Assembly (NCBI RefSeq): GCF_000157895.3
Contig: NC_022663.1
Location: 4,402,001-4,466,000 of the forward strand
From: Mycobacterium kansasii ATCC 12478
GTDB taxonomy: Bacteria; Actinomycetota; Actinomycetes; Mycobacteriales; Mycobacteriaceae
Reading direction: 5' to 3'
DNA length: 64,000 nt
Shown: positions 25,941 through 34,600 of the stretch, one piece after another
How the letters are laid out: every line of letters starts with the position of its first letter
Numbering within the stretch: the first letter of the stretch is position 1
Position numbers and translations under genes: made by a program
Notes under the pieces: generated by a model
The model's input: the letters and a program-made list of their open reading frames with translations, nothing else
Told to the model about the DNA's origin: nothing
Databases searched by the model: none

Positions 25941-27761
25941 GTGAATTTTGTGGTATTGCCTCCGGAGATCAACTCGGCGCTGATGTTGGCCGGCGCGGGG
26001 TCCGGCCCGACGCTGGCGGCCGCGGCGGCCTGGGATGGACTGGCCGCCGAGTTGGGCGACGCGGCGAGTTCGTTCTCGGCGGTGACCTCGGGGCTGACTG
26101 CCGGGTCCTGGCAGGGTCCGGCGGCGATGGCGATGGCCGCCGCTGTTGCCCCGTACGCGAACTGGCTGAGCGCGGCAGCGGCCCGAGCTGCGGGTGCGGC
26201 CGCTCAGGCGAGGGCGGCCGCGGCGGTGTTCGAGGCGGCCTTGGGCGCCATGGTGCACCCGGGATTGGTAGCGGCTAACCGCAATCAGCTGGTGTCACTG
26301 GTGCTGTCCAACCTGTTTGGGCAGAATGCGCCCGCGATCGCGGCGACGGAGGCCGCGTACGAACAGTTATGGGCCCAGGATGTGGCGGCGATGGTGGGCT
26401 ATCACGGTGGGGCATCAGCGCTGGCTGCCCGGCTAGCGCCGTGGCAACAAGCGCTGGGAGCCGCGCCCGGTGCGGCCGCCTCCGTCATACCCGGGTTGAC
26501 TATCGGCAACATCGGGGTGGGCAACCTGGGCATCGGCAATATCGGCGACTACAACCTGGGCAGCGGGAACACCGGCAATGCGAACCTGGGCAGCGGGAAC
26601 ACCGGCAATGCGAACTTCGGTGGCGGTAACACCGGCCTGTTCAACCTGGGCAGCGGCAACACCGGCAACACCAACTTCGGCTACGGAAACCGCGGCAATC
26701 TCAACTTCGGCAGCGGAAACCGCGGTAACGGGAACTTCGGCTTCGGAAACGTTGTCGGCGATAACAATTTCGGCTTCGGCAACCGCCTCGGCAACGGTAA
26801 CCTAGGCAGCGCCAACATCGGGAACACCAACTTCGGCACGGCCAATATCGGCGACTTCAACTTTGGCAGCGGTAACCGCGGCACCTCTAACGTGGGCTTC
26901 GGGAACCTCGGCAACAACAACCTAGGCTTTGGCAACAACGGCAACAACAACATCGGTTTCGGGCTCACTGGCGACAACATGGTGGGCATCGGTGCGCTGA
27001 ACGCGGGTATCGGAAACCTTGGCATCGGGAACGCCGGCGACAACAACATTGGGTTCTTCAACTCCGGCAGCAACAACGTGGGGTTCTTCAACTCGGGGAA
27101 CGGAAACTTCGGTTTCGCGAACGCGGGTAACACCGACACGGGCTTCTGGAATGCGGGTTCCTTCGACACCGGCTTCGGGAACGGTGGCAGCCTAAACTTC
27201 GGTTTCGGCAACGCGGGCTTGGGCAACGTAGGCGTCGGCAACGGCGGCAATGGGAATGTGGGCTTCGCTAACTCGGGCGGCGAAAACACCGGCAGTTTCA
27301 ACTCGGGTGGCGACAACTTCGCGAACGGCGGAAACACGGGCAGCTTCAACTCGGGCGACCTCAACACCGGGTTCTTTAATTCGGGTGCCACCAATACCGG
27401 TCTGTTCAATGCGGGCAGCGTCAACACGGGCATTGGCAGCCCGGACACTCAGCCGGGTTCGGTCTCGGGCTTCGGCAATACGGGCACCGCTCTGTCGGGC
27501 TTCAACAACTCGGGCAGCTTCACCTCCGGCTTCATGAACACGAACACGGGTGCGGGCTTTACCTCGGGCTTCAACAACGTGGGCGACTTCCACGTGGGCT
27601 TCTTCAACACGGGCTCGGGCAACGACGGCTTCGGCAACTCGGGCACCGGCACGAACGGCATCGCGAACTCGGGCACCTTCAGCTCAGGCATCGCGAACTC
27701 GGGCACCAACAGCTCGGGCGGTTTCAACACCGGCGATGACCAGTCGGGCTTCTTCAACTAG
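25941..27761 (+). CDS. PPE family protein, MPTR subfamily
   Basis: 606 residues. MNFVVLPPEINSALMLAGAG starts a standard PPE domain of about 180 residues with the WQG motif. The remainder is an almost unbroken NxGxGNxG pentapeptide array (GNTGNANLGSGN type, later GFFNSG and GFGNSG types), the major polymorphic tandem repeat. It ends QSGFFN. Probably exported by ESX-5 and surface-associated; no PE partner gene is adjacent. It lies between guaB3 and choD, which are neighbours in M. tuberculosis (from memory), so it is an insertion or a loss in the other lineage. AGGAGGGG precedes the GTG start. Confidence 0.94.
   Translation: MNFVVLPPEINSALMLAGAGSGPTLAAAAAWDGLAAELGDAASSFSAVTSGLTAGSWQGPAAMAMAAAVAPYANWLSAAAARAAGAAAQARAAAAVFEAALGAMVHPGLVAANRNQLVSLVLSNLFGQNAPAIAATEAAYEQLWAQDVAAMVGYHGGASALAARLAPWQQALGAAPGAAASVIPGLTIGNIGVGNLGIGNIGDYNLGSGNTGNANLGSGNTGNANFGGGNTGLFNLGSGNTGNTNFGYGNRGNLNFGSGNRGNGNFGFGNVVGDNNFGFGNRLGNGNLGSANIGNTNFGTANIGDFNFGSGNRGTSNVGFGNLGNNNLGFGNNGNNNIGFGLTGDNMVGIGALNAGIGNLGIGNAGDNNIGFFNSGSNNVGFFNSGNGNFGFANAGNTDTGFWNAGSFDTGFGNGGSLNFGFGNAGLGNVGVGNGGNGNVGFANSGGENTGSFNSGGDNFANGGNTGSFNSGDLNTGFFNSGATNTGLFNAGSVNTGIGSPDTQPGSVSGFGNTGTALSGFNNSGSFTSGFMNTNTGAGFTSGFNNVGDFHVGFFNTGSGNDGFGNSGTGTNGIANSGTFSSGIANSGTNSSGGFNTGDDQSGFFN
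26496..27761 (+). repeat. MPTR coding repeat array
   Basis: About 1.27 kb of degenerate 15-bp units encoding N-x-G-x-G pentapeptides. Early units are near GGCAGCGGGAACACC; later ones shift to TTCAACTCGGG and TTCGGCAACGCG. Two adjacent 30-bp units are almost identical at 26562-26621. Such arrays expand and contract by recombination and slippage. Confidence 0.9.
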
Positions 27762-27811
27762 TAAGGGTGGCCGATTGACGGCCCGAATGTAAAGAAGGTC
27801 ATACTGGCGCG

Positions 27812-29548
27812 ATGAAGCCGGATTACGACGTCCTGATTATCGGTTCGGGTTTTGGCGGCAGTGTCAGCGCGCTGAGGCTGACAGAGAAGGGCTACCGGGT
27901 CGGTGTGCTGGAGGCGGGCCGCCGGTTTTCCGACGAGGAGTTCGCCAAGACGTCCTGGGATCTGCGTAAGTTCTTGTGGGCACCCCGATTGGGTTGCTAT
28001 GGAATCCAGCGCATCCACCCGCTGCGCAACGTGATGATCCTGGCGGGCGCCGGGGTGGGCGGCGGGTCACTGAACTACGCCAACACCTTGTACGTACCGC
28101 CGGAGCCGTTCTTCAAGGACCAGCAGTGGCAGCACATCAGTGATTGGCGCGACGAGCTGATGCCGCATTACGAGCAGGCGCAGCGGATGCTGGGCGTGGT
28201 GAAGAATCCGACCTTCACCGACGCCGACCGTATCGTCAAGGAAGTCGCCGACGAGATGGGATTCGGTGACACCTGGGTGCCGACGCCGGTCGGAGTGTTC
28301 TTCGGCCCCGACGGCACCAAGGCGCCGGGCAAAACCGTGCCCGACCCTTATTTCGGCGGCGCCGGGCCGGCCCGTACCGGCTGCATCGAATGCGGTGAGT
28401 GCATGACCGGCTGCCGCCACGGCGCCAAGAACACGTTGCTGAAGAACTACCTTGGGCTGGCGGAATCAGCTGGGGCACGAGTGATTCCGATGACGACGGT
28501 GAAGGGCTTCGAACAGCGGGCCGACGGGCTGTGGGAGGTTCGCACCGTCCGCACCGGCAGTTGGGCGCGCCGCGACCGGCGCACCTTCACCGCCACGTAC
28601 CTGATCTTGGCCGCGGGCACCTGGGGCACCCAGCATCTGCTGTTCAAGATGCGCGACGCCGGCAAGCTGGCCAAGCTGTCCGAAAAGCTCGGCGTATTGA
28701 CCCGCACCAACTCCGAGTCGATTGTCGGCGCCGCGCGGCTGAAGGTCTCACCGGAGCTGGACCTGACGCACGGGGTGGCCATCACGTCGTCGATCCATCC
28801 GACGCCGGACACCCACATCGAGCCCGTCCGCTACGGCAAGGGGTCCAACGCGATGGGGCTGCTGCAGACGTTGATGACCGACGGGACGGGTCCCGAGGGC
28901 ACCGACACGCCGCGCTGGCGGCAGCTACTGCAGCAGGCCGGCGAGAATCCGCGCAAGATGATCCGGCTGCTCAATCCCCGGCAGTGGAGCGAGCGGACCG
29001 TGATCGCGCTGGTGATGCAGCACCTGGACAACTCGATCACCACGTTCACCAAGCGCGGGAAGCTCGGCATCCGTTGGTACTCCAGCAAGCAGGGACACGG
29101 CCAGCCGAACCCCACCTGGATCCCGATCGGCAATGAGGTCACCCGACGCATCGCCGCCAAGATCGACGGCGTGGCCGGCGGCACCTGGGGCGAACTGTTC
29201 AACATCCCGCTCACCGCGCACTTCCTCGGTGGCGCCGTGATTGGGGACAGCCCCCAAAGCGGCGTCATCGACCCCTACCACCGGGTCTACGGCTACCCGA
29301 CACTGTTCGTCGTCGACGGTGCCGCGATCTCGGCGAACCTCGGTGTCAACCCGTCGCTGTCCATCGCCGCCCAGGCCGAGCGCGCCGCGTCGCTCTGGCC
29401 GAACAAGGGCCAAAACGACCAGCGGCCGCTGCAGGGGGATGCCTACCGCCGGCTGGAGCCCATCGAGCCCGAGCACCCGGTGGTGCCCGCCGGCGCGCCC
29501 GGGGCGCTGCGGTGGCTGCCGGTCGATCCGGTCAGCAAGACAGGCTAG
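27812..29548 (+). CDS. choD: cholesterol oxidase-like GMC oxidoreductase ChoD
   Basis: 578 residues. The FAD loop GSGFGG is at residues 11-16 in YDVLIIGSGFGGSVSALRL; GAGVGGGSLNYANTLY is the second flavin block; IECGECMTGCRHGAKNTL follows; and the C-terminus has DGAAISANLGVNPSLSIAA. ChoD was annotated as cholesterol oxidase and is linked to M. tuberculosis virulence, although oxidation of cholesterol itself is mainly done by another enzyme, so the true substrate is uncertain. It is preceded by the PPE-MPTR gene and convergent with the Rv3406-like gene. Confidence 0.94.
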   Translation: MKPDYDVLIIGSGFGGSVSALRLTEKGYRVGVLEAGRRFSDEEFAKTSWDLRKFLWAPRLGCYGIQRIHPLRNVMILAGAGVGGGSLNYANTLYVPPEPFFKDQQWQHISDWRDELMPHYEQAQRMLGVVKNPTFTDADRIVKEVADEMGFGDTWVPTPVGVFFGPDGTKAPGKTVPDPYFGGAGPARTGCIECGECMTGCRHGAKNTLLKNYLGLAESAGARVIPMTTVKGFEQRADGLWEVRTVRTGSWARRDRRTFTATYLILAAGTWGTQHLLFKMRDAGKLAKLSEKLGVLTRTNSESIVGAARLKVSPELDLTHGVAITSSIHPTPDTHIEPVRYGKGSNAMGLLQTLMTDGTGPEGTDTPRWRQLLQQAGENPRKMIRLLNPRQWSERTVIALVMQHLDNSITTFTKRGKLGIRWYSSKQGHGQPNPTWIPIGNEVTRRIAAKIDGVAGGTWGELFNIPLTAHFLGGAVIGDSPQSGVIDPYHRVYGYPTLFVVDGAAISANLGVNPSLSIAAQAERAASLWPNKGQNDQRPLQGDAYRRLEPIEPEHPVVPAGAPGALRWLPVDPVSKTG

Positions 29549-29552
29549 ATCC

Positions 29553-29570
29553 GCCGGCTCCTCAGCCGGC
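29553..29570. terminator. bidirectional terminator choD / dioxygenase
   Basis: GCCGGCT, 4-nt loop, AGCCGGC: a perfect 7-bp stem 4 nt after the choD stop. It overlaps the last codons and stop of the convergent dioxygenase gene. It fits a shared terminator, without T-runs. Confidence 0.6.
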
Positions 29571-30452
29571 CAAAGCCAGTGGCGCGCCGCTGACCACGCG
29601 GCTGCGCCGGCCGTGCACGTCGACGGGCACGTCGCCCATCAGGGTGACTCGGTGCATCAGCCGGTGCTGGTCGTCGTAGTCGTCGATGGCCCGGTGCTGG
29701 GTCGCCCGGTTGTCCCAAATGGCCACATCGCCCCGTTCCCAGTTCCAGCGAATCGTGTTCTCCGGCGCGGTGATTCGCCGTTGCAGTAATTCGAAGAGCA
29801 CGCTTGACTCGTGGCTGTCCAAGCCGACGAAATTGCGCACGAAGCTGCCGGCCAGCAGGGTGCGCTCACCGGTTTCCGGGTGCACCCGCACCACCGGATG
29901 CTCGGTCTGGAAATCGGGTTTCTGAAACGCCTGCCGGTGCGCCCGCTGGGCCTCGGTCAATGGTTCGGCATGCAGGTAGTCGTGGCGGTTGGTGTGCAGC
30001 GCCCACAGGTTTTCAGTCAGGCACTTGAGCGGTTCGGGCAGCCCTTCGTAGGCCGCCGCGGTGTTGGCCCACAGCGTCGACCCACCGTAGCCGGGCAGCG
30101 TGACCGCGCGCAGCACCGAGGCCGAAGGGTAGTTGGCGGCGAAGGTGACGTCGGTGTGCCAGCGGTTGGCCTTGCCGTATTCGGAGTTGATCGGGGTGAT
30201 GATCGGCGCGTTCTCGGCGGCCAGCATGGCCGCGGCCGGGTGCCCGATCGGCGCGCCCAGCAGGCCGGCAAACGCCAGCTGCTGCTGGTCGTCGAGGTGG
30301 TGCTGGCTGCGGAAGAAGATCACTTTATGGGTCAGCAGTGCCTTACGGATCTGGTCGACCTCGGCGGGATCGAGGTCACCGCCAAGGCGTACACCGTCCA
30401 TTTGGGCGCCGATACGGCTGCCCAGCTTCTGCACGGCTATCAGGTCTGTCAT
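29562..30452 (-). CDS. Fe(II)/2-oxoglutarate-dependent sulfatase, Rv3406-like (TauD family)
   Basis: 296 residues. The iron site is His99 and Asp101 in RWHTDVTF, with the distal His in THRV-type context (LMHRVTLMG); the 2OG-binding Arg is in HRVTL. Rv3406 of M. tuberculosis is a type II alkyl sulfatase that oxidatively splits alkyl sulfates and also inactivates some DprE1 inhibitors. The ATG at 30452 gives the family length; the longer frame upstream runs across the operator. It is divergently transcribed from a TetR repressor gene with two palindromic operators between them. Confidence 0.92.
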   Translation of the reverse strand: MTDLIAVQKLGSRIGAQMDGVRLGGDLDPAEVDQIRKALLTHKVIFFRSQHHLDDQQQLAFAGLLGAPIGHPAAAMLAAENAPIITPINSEYGKANRWHTDVTFAANYPSASVLRAVTLPGYGGSTLWANTAAAYEGLPEPLKCLTENLWALHTNRHDYLHAEPLTEAQRAHRQAFQKPDFQTEHPVVRVHPETGERTLLAGSFVRNFVGLDSHESSVLFELLQRRITAPENTIRWNWERGDVAIWDNRATQHRAIDDYDDQHRLMHRVTLMGDVPVDVHGRRSRVVSGAPLALAG

Positions 30453-30475
30453 TGCATGGTCCTTCGGAGACGGGT

Positions 30476-30491
30476 GTAGTCGGTTGACTAC
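30476..30491. promoter_or_regulatory. TetR operator 1
   Basis: GTAGTCGGTTGACTAC: a perfect 6-bp inverted repeat with a 4-bp spacer, between the dioxygenase gene and the tetR start. A second copy of the arms follows 26 bp on. It is the likely binding site of the divergent TetR protein. Confidence 0.75.
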
Positions 30492-30501
30492 ATGGGGTAG
30501 C

Positions 30502-30517
30502 GTAGTCGAGTGACTAC
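30502..30517. promoter_or_regulatory. TetR operator 2, overlapping the tetR start
   Basis: GTAGTCGAGTGACTAC, with the same arms GTAGTC/GACTAC as operator 1. The GTG start codon of tetR (30510-30512) lies inside it. Binding here would repress the regulator itself, probably through a leaderless or near-leaderless transcript. Confidence 0.75.
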
Positions 30518-31076
30518 ACAACCGGCAAGCGGTCGCCGTGCCACGCCCACCGGGCGAGACGAGGTGGCCGCCGCAGTCCTGGAGGCCGCTGCCGACCTGT
30601 TCGCCGAGCGCGGCCCGGCCGCCACCTCGATCCGCGACATCGCCGCCCGATCGCAGGTCAACCACGGGCTGGTGTTTCGGCATTTCGGGACCAAGGACCA
30701 ACTCGTCGGTGCCGTGCTGAACCACCTGGGCGCCAAGCTCACCGGGCTGCTGCACTCCGGGGCGTCCACCGAGGTTGTCGACCGCGCCCTCGACCGGCAG
30801 ATGCGGGTGTGGGCCCGTACGCTGCTCGACGGGTATTCGGCCGAGCAGCTACGGACCCGCTTCCCCAACGTCGCCGAACTGCTGGACTACGTGCGGACCC
30901 GCCACGGCGACGACTCCAGGGCGCGGCTGGCGGTCGCCAATTACATGGCGCTGCAACTGGGTTGGCGGCTGTTCGAACCCATGCTGCGCTCGGCGACCGG
31001 ACTCGACGAGTTGCCGCAGGCCGAACTGCGGCAGGCGGTGATCGCTGAGGCCGCCCGGATACTCGAACCGCACTGA
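30510..31076 (+). CDS. TetR family repressor, Rv3405c-like
   Basis: 188 residues. The N-terminal HTH (VLEAAADLFAERGPAATSIRDIAARSQVNHGLVFRHFGTKDQLV) is typical TetR, quoted by order; the C-terminal ligand domain is not informative. The gene is divergent from the Rv3406-like alkyl sulfatase gene, and the M. tuberculosis homologue represses it. The GTG start lies inside operator 2. The ligand is unknown, possibly an alkyl sulfate or its product. It is convergent with the GH65 gene, 38 bp away. Confidence 0.92.
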   Translation: MTTQPASGRRATPTGRDEVAAAVLEAAADLFAERGPAATSIRDIAARSQVNHGLVFRHFGTKDQLVGAVLNHLGAKLTGLLHSGASTEVVDRALDRQMRVWARTLLDGYSAEQLRTRFPNVAELLDYVRTRHGDDSRARLAVANYMALQLGWRLFEPMLRSATGLDELPQAELRQAVIAEAARILEPH

Positions 31077-31114
31077 CGCGGCGCGTCCCCGCGCGCGGCG
31101 GCGCCGCGGCTGCG

Positions 31115-33478
31115 TCAGTGGCCGCCGATGCGCCGACGGTGGATCGGCTCGCGGCCGGGCGGCTGCGGCGGTGGCGGCAGCAGCGGCTTGCGCGGGCGCA
31201 CGGCAATGGTCGACGGCGACGACGTGTCCAGTTTGATGTCCTCGCCGGCGTGGCGGATCGTCAGTTCGCCGCCGGGACCGTCGCGCAGGGTGTAGGTGAC
31301 GTCGGAGTGATTGGCGTCGACGGTCACCCCGAAATCCCGCCACCGCAGCCGGAAGCGCAGCCGCGAAATGCCGTCGGGCAGTTGGGGATCGATGGACAGC
31401 ACGCCCTCGTCGTCACGCAGCCCGCCGAAGCCCCCGACCAGTGCCGTCCAGGCGCCGGCCAGCGAGGCCATGTGTAAGCCGTCGCGGGTGTTGCGGTGCA
31501 GGTCGCGAAGGTCGATCAGGCCCGCTTCATAGGCATAGTCATGGGCCAGCTCCAAATGCCCGACCTCGGCGCACATCACCGCCTGGGTACAGGCCGACAG
31601 CGACGAGTCACGCACCATCCGCCGCTCGTAGTAGTCGACGTTGCGCGCCTTCTGTTCCGCCGTGAAGGCATGGCTCTGGAACTGCATGGCCAGCACCAGG
31701 TCGGCCTGCTTGATCACCTGCGCGGGGTAGAGCCGCACGTAGGCCTCGTGCAGCAGCAACGGGTAGGTGGTGTTGGCTTCGAAGTCCCACTCGGCGAACG
31801 TGGTGAACCCCTCGCATTGCTGGTGCACCCCCAGCTCTTGGTCGTAGGGGATGTTCACGGCGTCCGCGGCGTCGCGCCAGGCGGCCATCTCTTCGGTCGT
31901 GACGCCCATGGTTTCGGCCGTCTCCGGGTGGCGCAGGCAGGCGTCGGCGGCGGTAACCAGGTTGTGGGCGGCCATCAGATTGGTGAAGACGTTGTCGCGA
32001 ACCACCGCGGTGTACTCGTCGGGGCCGGTGACCCCGTCGAGATGCCACACGCCGTGGCGGTCGTGATGGCCGAGCGAGAGCCACAGCCGGGCGGTTTCGA
32101 CCAGCACGGCCAGGCCGCAGTCCTTTTCGAGCGAGTGGTCGCCGGTGACGGTCCGGTACCGCTCGAACGCCATCGCGATGTCGGCGTTGATATGCCAGGC
32201 GGCCGTGCCGGCCGGCCAGTAGGCCGAGCACTCCTCCCCGCGGATGGTTCGCCAGGGGAACGCGGCGCCGTCGAGGCCGAGCTCGGCGGCGCGCTCCTTG
32301 GCGAGGTTCAGCGTCGACGCCCGCCACCGCAGCGCGTCGGCGACCGCGTGCGGCGCGGTGTAGGTGAGCACCGGCAGCACGAAACCCTCGGTGTCCCAGA
32401 AGGCGTGTCCGTCGTAGCCGGTACCGGTGAGGCCTTTGCTCGGGATGGCGCGGCGCTCGGCGCGCGCGCTGGCCTGCAACAGGTGGAAGAGCCCGAACCG
32501 GACCGCCTGCTGGGACTCCGGGTCGCCCTCCACCTCGACGTCCGCGTTCTCCCAGAAGTCGTTGAGGTAGGCGCGTTGCGCATCCAGCAGCCCCTGCCAT
32601 CCGCTGTAGCGCGCGCCGTGCAGCGCCCCGGCGGCCTGGTCGCGCAGCGCCGGGCGGGAGCGCAGGCTGGACCAGCCGTACGCCAGGTATTTGACGATGC
32701 GCAGCTTCTGACCCGGGCGCAGCCCGCAGATCACGGTGGTCCTGGCCAAGTCGGCGCGTGCGTCGGTGGTGATCTCGACCCGCCCGGGGACCTCGACCTC
32801 ATGGTCCATCGCGGCGGCCATCATCAGGGCGCTGCTGCGGGTGCGGTGCATGAGAAGCGCGCCGCACTCGGTGCATTCGTGGTCGACGGCCTCCAGCGGC
32901 TTCTCCAGGATCGCCGACACCCGCGGGTCGGCGGAGGTCTCCGGTTGGTCCTCGTTGGTGACGAGTTCGGATTGCACTGTGACAAGCGAGAATTCGCCCA
33001 CGGCCTCCACCACGTACTCGATGGCCGCGGCGGCCCGGTGGGCCAGGGACACCAGTCGGGTGGATACCACCTTGACCTGCTTGCCCGCCGGCGACTGCCA
33101 GTGGGCCCGGCGGGTCAGCGTCCCGGCGCGCAGGTCGAGAACCCGCTCGTGTGAGATCAGCGTGCCGTAGCGGACGTCGAACGGCTCATCGTCGACCAAC
33201 AAGCGCAGGATCTTGCCGTTGGTGACGTCGACGACGGTCTGGCCGGCCTCGGGATACCCGTATCCCGCCTCGGCGTAGGGCAGCGGCCGGATCTCGAAGA
33301 AGGAGTTCAGGTAGGTGCCGGGCAGGCCGTACGGCTCGCCCTCGTCGAGGTTGCCGCGCAAGCCGATGTGTCCGTTGGACAACGCGAACAGCGATTCCGA
33401 CTGGGCCAGCAGGTTCAGGTCGAGCTTGGTCTCGCGAACCCGCCACGGTTCAACAGGGAAGGCTTCTTCGGTAATCAT
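31115..33478 (-). CDS. glycoside hydrolase family 65 phosphorylase, Rv3401-like
   Basis: 787 residues, full family length. Blocks: FALSNGHIGLRGN near the start, FWDTEGFVLPVLTYTAP, the catalytic acid Glu in DGVTGPDEYTAV, and KQADLVLAMQ near the phosphate site. GH65 enzymes split alpha-glucosides such as maltose, trehalose or kojibiose with phosphate, giving beta-glucose 1-phosphate. The next enzyme needed, beta-phosphoglucomutase, is encoded 13 bp upstream in the same operon. The exact disaccharide cannot be named from sequence. Cytoplasmic, no signal peptide. Confidence 0.92.
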   Translation of the reverse strand: MITEEAFPVEPWRVRETKLDLNLLAQSESLFALSNGHIGLRGNLDEGEPYGLPGTYLNSFFEIRPLPYAEAGYGYPEAGQTVVDVTNGKILRLLVDDEPFDVRYGTLISHERVLDLRAGTLTRRAHWQSPAGKQVKVVSTRLVSLAHRAAAAIEYVVEAVGEFSLVTVQSELVTNEDQPETSADPRVSAILEKPLEAVDHECTECGALLMHRTRSSALMMAAAMDHEVEVPGRVEITTDARADLARTTVICGLRPGQKLRIVKYLAYGWSSLRSRPALRDQAAGALHGARYSGWQGLLDAQRAYLNDFWENADVEVEGDPESQQAVRFGLFHLLQASARAERRAIPSKGLTGTGYDGHAFWDTEGFVLPVLTYTAPHAVADALRWRASTLNLAKERAAELGLDGAAFPWRTIRGEECSAYWPAGTAAWHINADIAMAFERYRTVTGDHSLEKDCGLAVLVETARLWLSLGHHDRHGVWHLDGVTGPDEYTAVVRDNVFTNLMAAHNLVTAADACLRHPETAETMGVTTEEMAAWRDAADAVNIPYDQELGVHQQCEGFTTFAEWDFEANTTYPLLLHEAYVRLYPAQVIKQADLVLAMQFQSHAFTAEQKARNVDYYERRMVRDSSLSACTQAVMCAEVGHLELAHDYAYEAGLIDLRDLHRNTRDGLHMASLAGAWTALVGGFGGLRDDEGVLSIDPQLPDGISRLRFRLRWRDFGVTVDANHSDVTYTLRDGPGGELTIRHAGEDIKLDTSSPSTIAVRPRKPLLPPPPQPPGREPIHRRRIGGH

Positions 33479-33491
33479 CGGGGATCATGCC

Positions 33492-34232
33492 TCACAGCAG
33501 TTCGGCGAGATCGTTGACCACCACGTCGGCGCCGTTGCGCCGCAGATCCTCGGCCTGGCCCACTCGGTCGACTCCTACCACGAAGCCGAAATTACCGGCC
33601 CGGCCGGCCTGTACGCCGGATAACGCGTCCTCGAACACGGCGGCCGCGTCCGGATCGGCGTCGAGCAGCTGGGCCCCGCGCAGGAAGGAGTCGGGGGCCG
33701 GCTTGCCGGCGATGTGCTCTTCGCGCAGCCGGATGCCGTCCACGCGCTGCTGGACGAACCGGTCGAGGCCGGTGATCTCGAGCACGTCGCGGGTGTTGGC
33801 GCTCGACGACACCACGGCGATGCCGAGCCCGGCCGCCGCGGCCGCTTCCAGGTAGCGCCGCGATCCTTCGAACACCTCGACCCCCTCGTCGCGCAGGACC
33901 TGCTGGAACATGTCGTTCTTGCGGTTGCCCAGCCCGTAAACCGTTTCGGCCTCGCCGGGGTCGTCGGGATGTCCGTCGGGCAGCTGGATTCCCCGGCTGT
34001 CCAGGAAGGACCGCACCCCGTCCTCACGCTTCTTGCCGTCCACGTACCGGCGGTAGTCGGTGGCCGGATCGAAGGGGACGAAGGGTTCTCCGGTGTGCTC
34101 GGCCCGCTCGGACAGGTATGCGTCGAACATGGCCTTCCAGGCCTTGGTATGCACGCTGGCGGTATCGGTGAGGACACCGTCGAGGTCGAACAAACAGGCA
34201 CGCACCTTCTCCGGCAGACCCAGCACAGGCAA
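33492..34232 (-). CDS. beta-phosphoglucomutase-like HAD phosphatase, Rv3400-like
   Basis: 246 residues from a TTG at 34232; a GTG at 34226 is an alternative. The HAD nucleophile block is CLFDLDGVLTDTA with Asp16 and Asp18; VVSSSANT carries the motif II Ser, and GKPAPDSFLRGA the motif III Lys. Beta-phosphoglucomutase interconverts beta-glucose 1-phosphate and glucose 6-phosphate, feeding the product of the GH65 phosphorylase into glycolysis. The two genes are 13 bp apart. A 368-bp gap precedes the start and should hold the operon promoter. Confidence 0.92.
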   Translation of the reverse strand: MPVLGLPEKVRACLFDLDGVLTDTASVHTKAWKAMFDAYLSERAEHTGEPFVPFDPATDYRRYVDGKKREDGVRSFLDSRGIQLPDGHPDDPGEAETVYGLGNRKNDMFQQVLRDEGVEVFEGSRRYLEAAAAAGLGIAVVSSSANTRDVLEITGLDRFVQQRVDGIRLREEHIAGKPAPDSFLRGAQLLDADPDAAAVFEDALSGVQAGRAGNFGFVVGVDRVGQAEDLRRNGADVVVNDLAELL

Positions 34233-34600
34233 CCTCGCTCCCGCTCACAGTTATTTCGGGTGACACCAGTTCACCATGTCACCCTGGCGATGACGGCACC
34301 TTAGCGCCTGACTCTGACACGTTCATGTGGATCGGGCATCCCGGAGCCGCGGATCCGAGGTGAGGCGGGACGGCGCCGACGCAGCCGGCGGAGGTGGCGA
34401 ACACGGCGGCAGGGCGGTTACGCCGCGGCCCCGGACGACCCGGTGAGCGACGAACGCGCGGGTGCAATCATCCCGCAAAGCTCCCTCGAAGATCCCGCAA
34501 TGATCCCGCAATGATCCCGCGCATCGTCGCCCTGTAACGACCCGCCAGAGTTCCTGCCGATGGGTGCGCTTCGCGATGGAAATCCATTGCCGGCAACGAG
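34233..34600 (-). other. intergenic region with short tandem repeat
   Basis: 368 bp between a methyltransferase stop and the beta-phosphoglucomutase start, both leftward. No supported gene. It contains an 11-bp tandem repeat, GATCCCGCAAT in two exact copies plus a partial third, at 34491-34519, and a looser ATCATCCCGCAA just upstream. It should contain the promoter of the GH65 operon, but I cannot point to it. Confidence 0.5.

Noticed and set aside
26496..27761. CRISPR-like array
   Set aside because: The repeats are in frame, 15 bp and protein-coding (MPTR), with no unique spacers.
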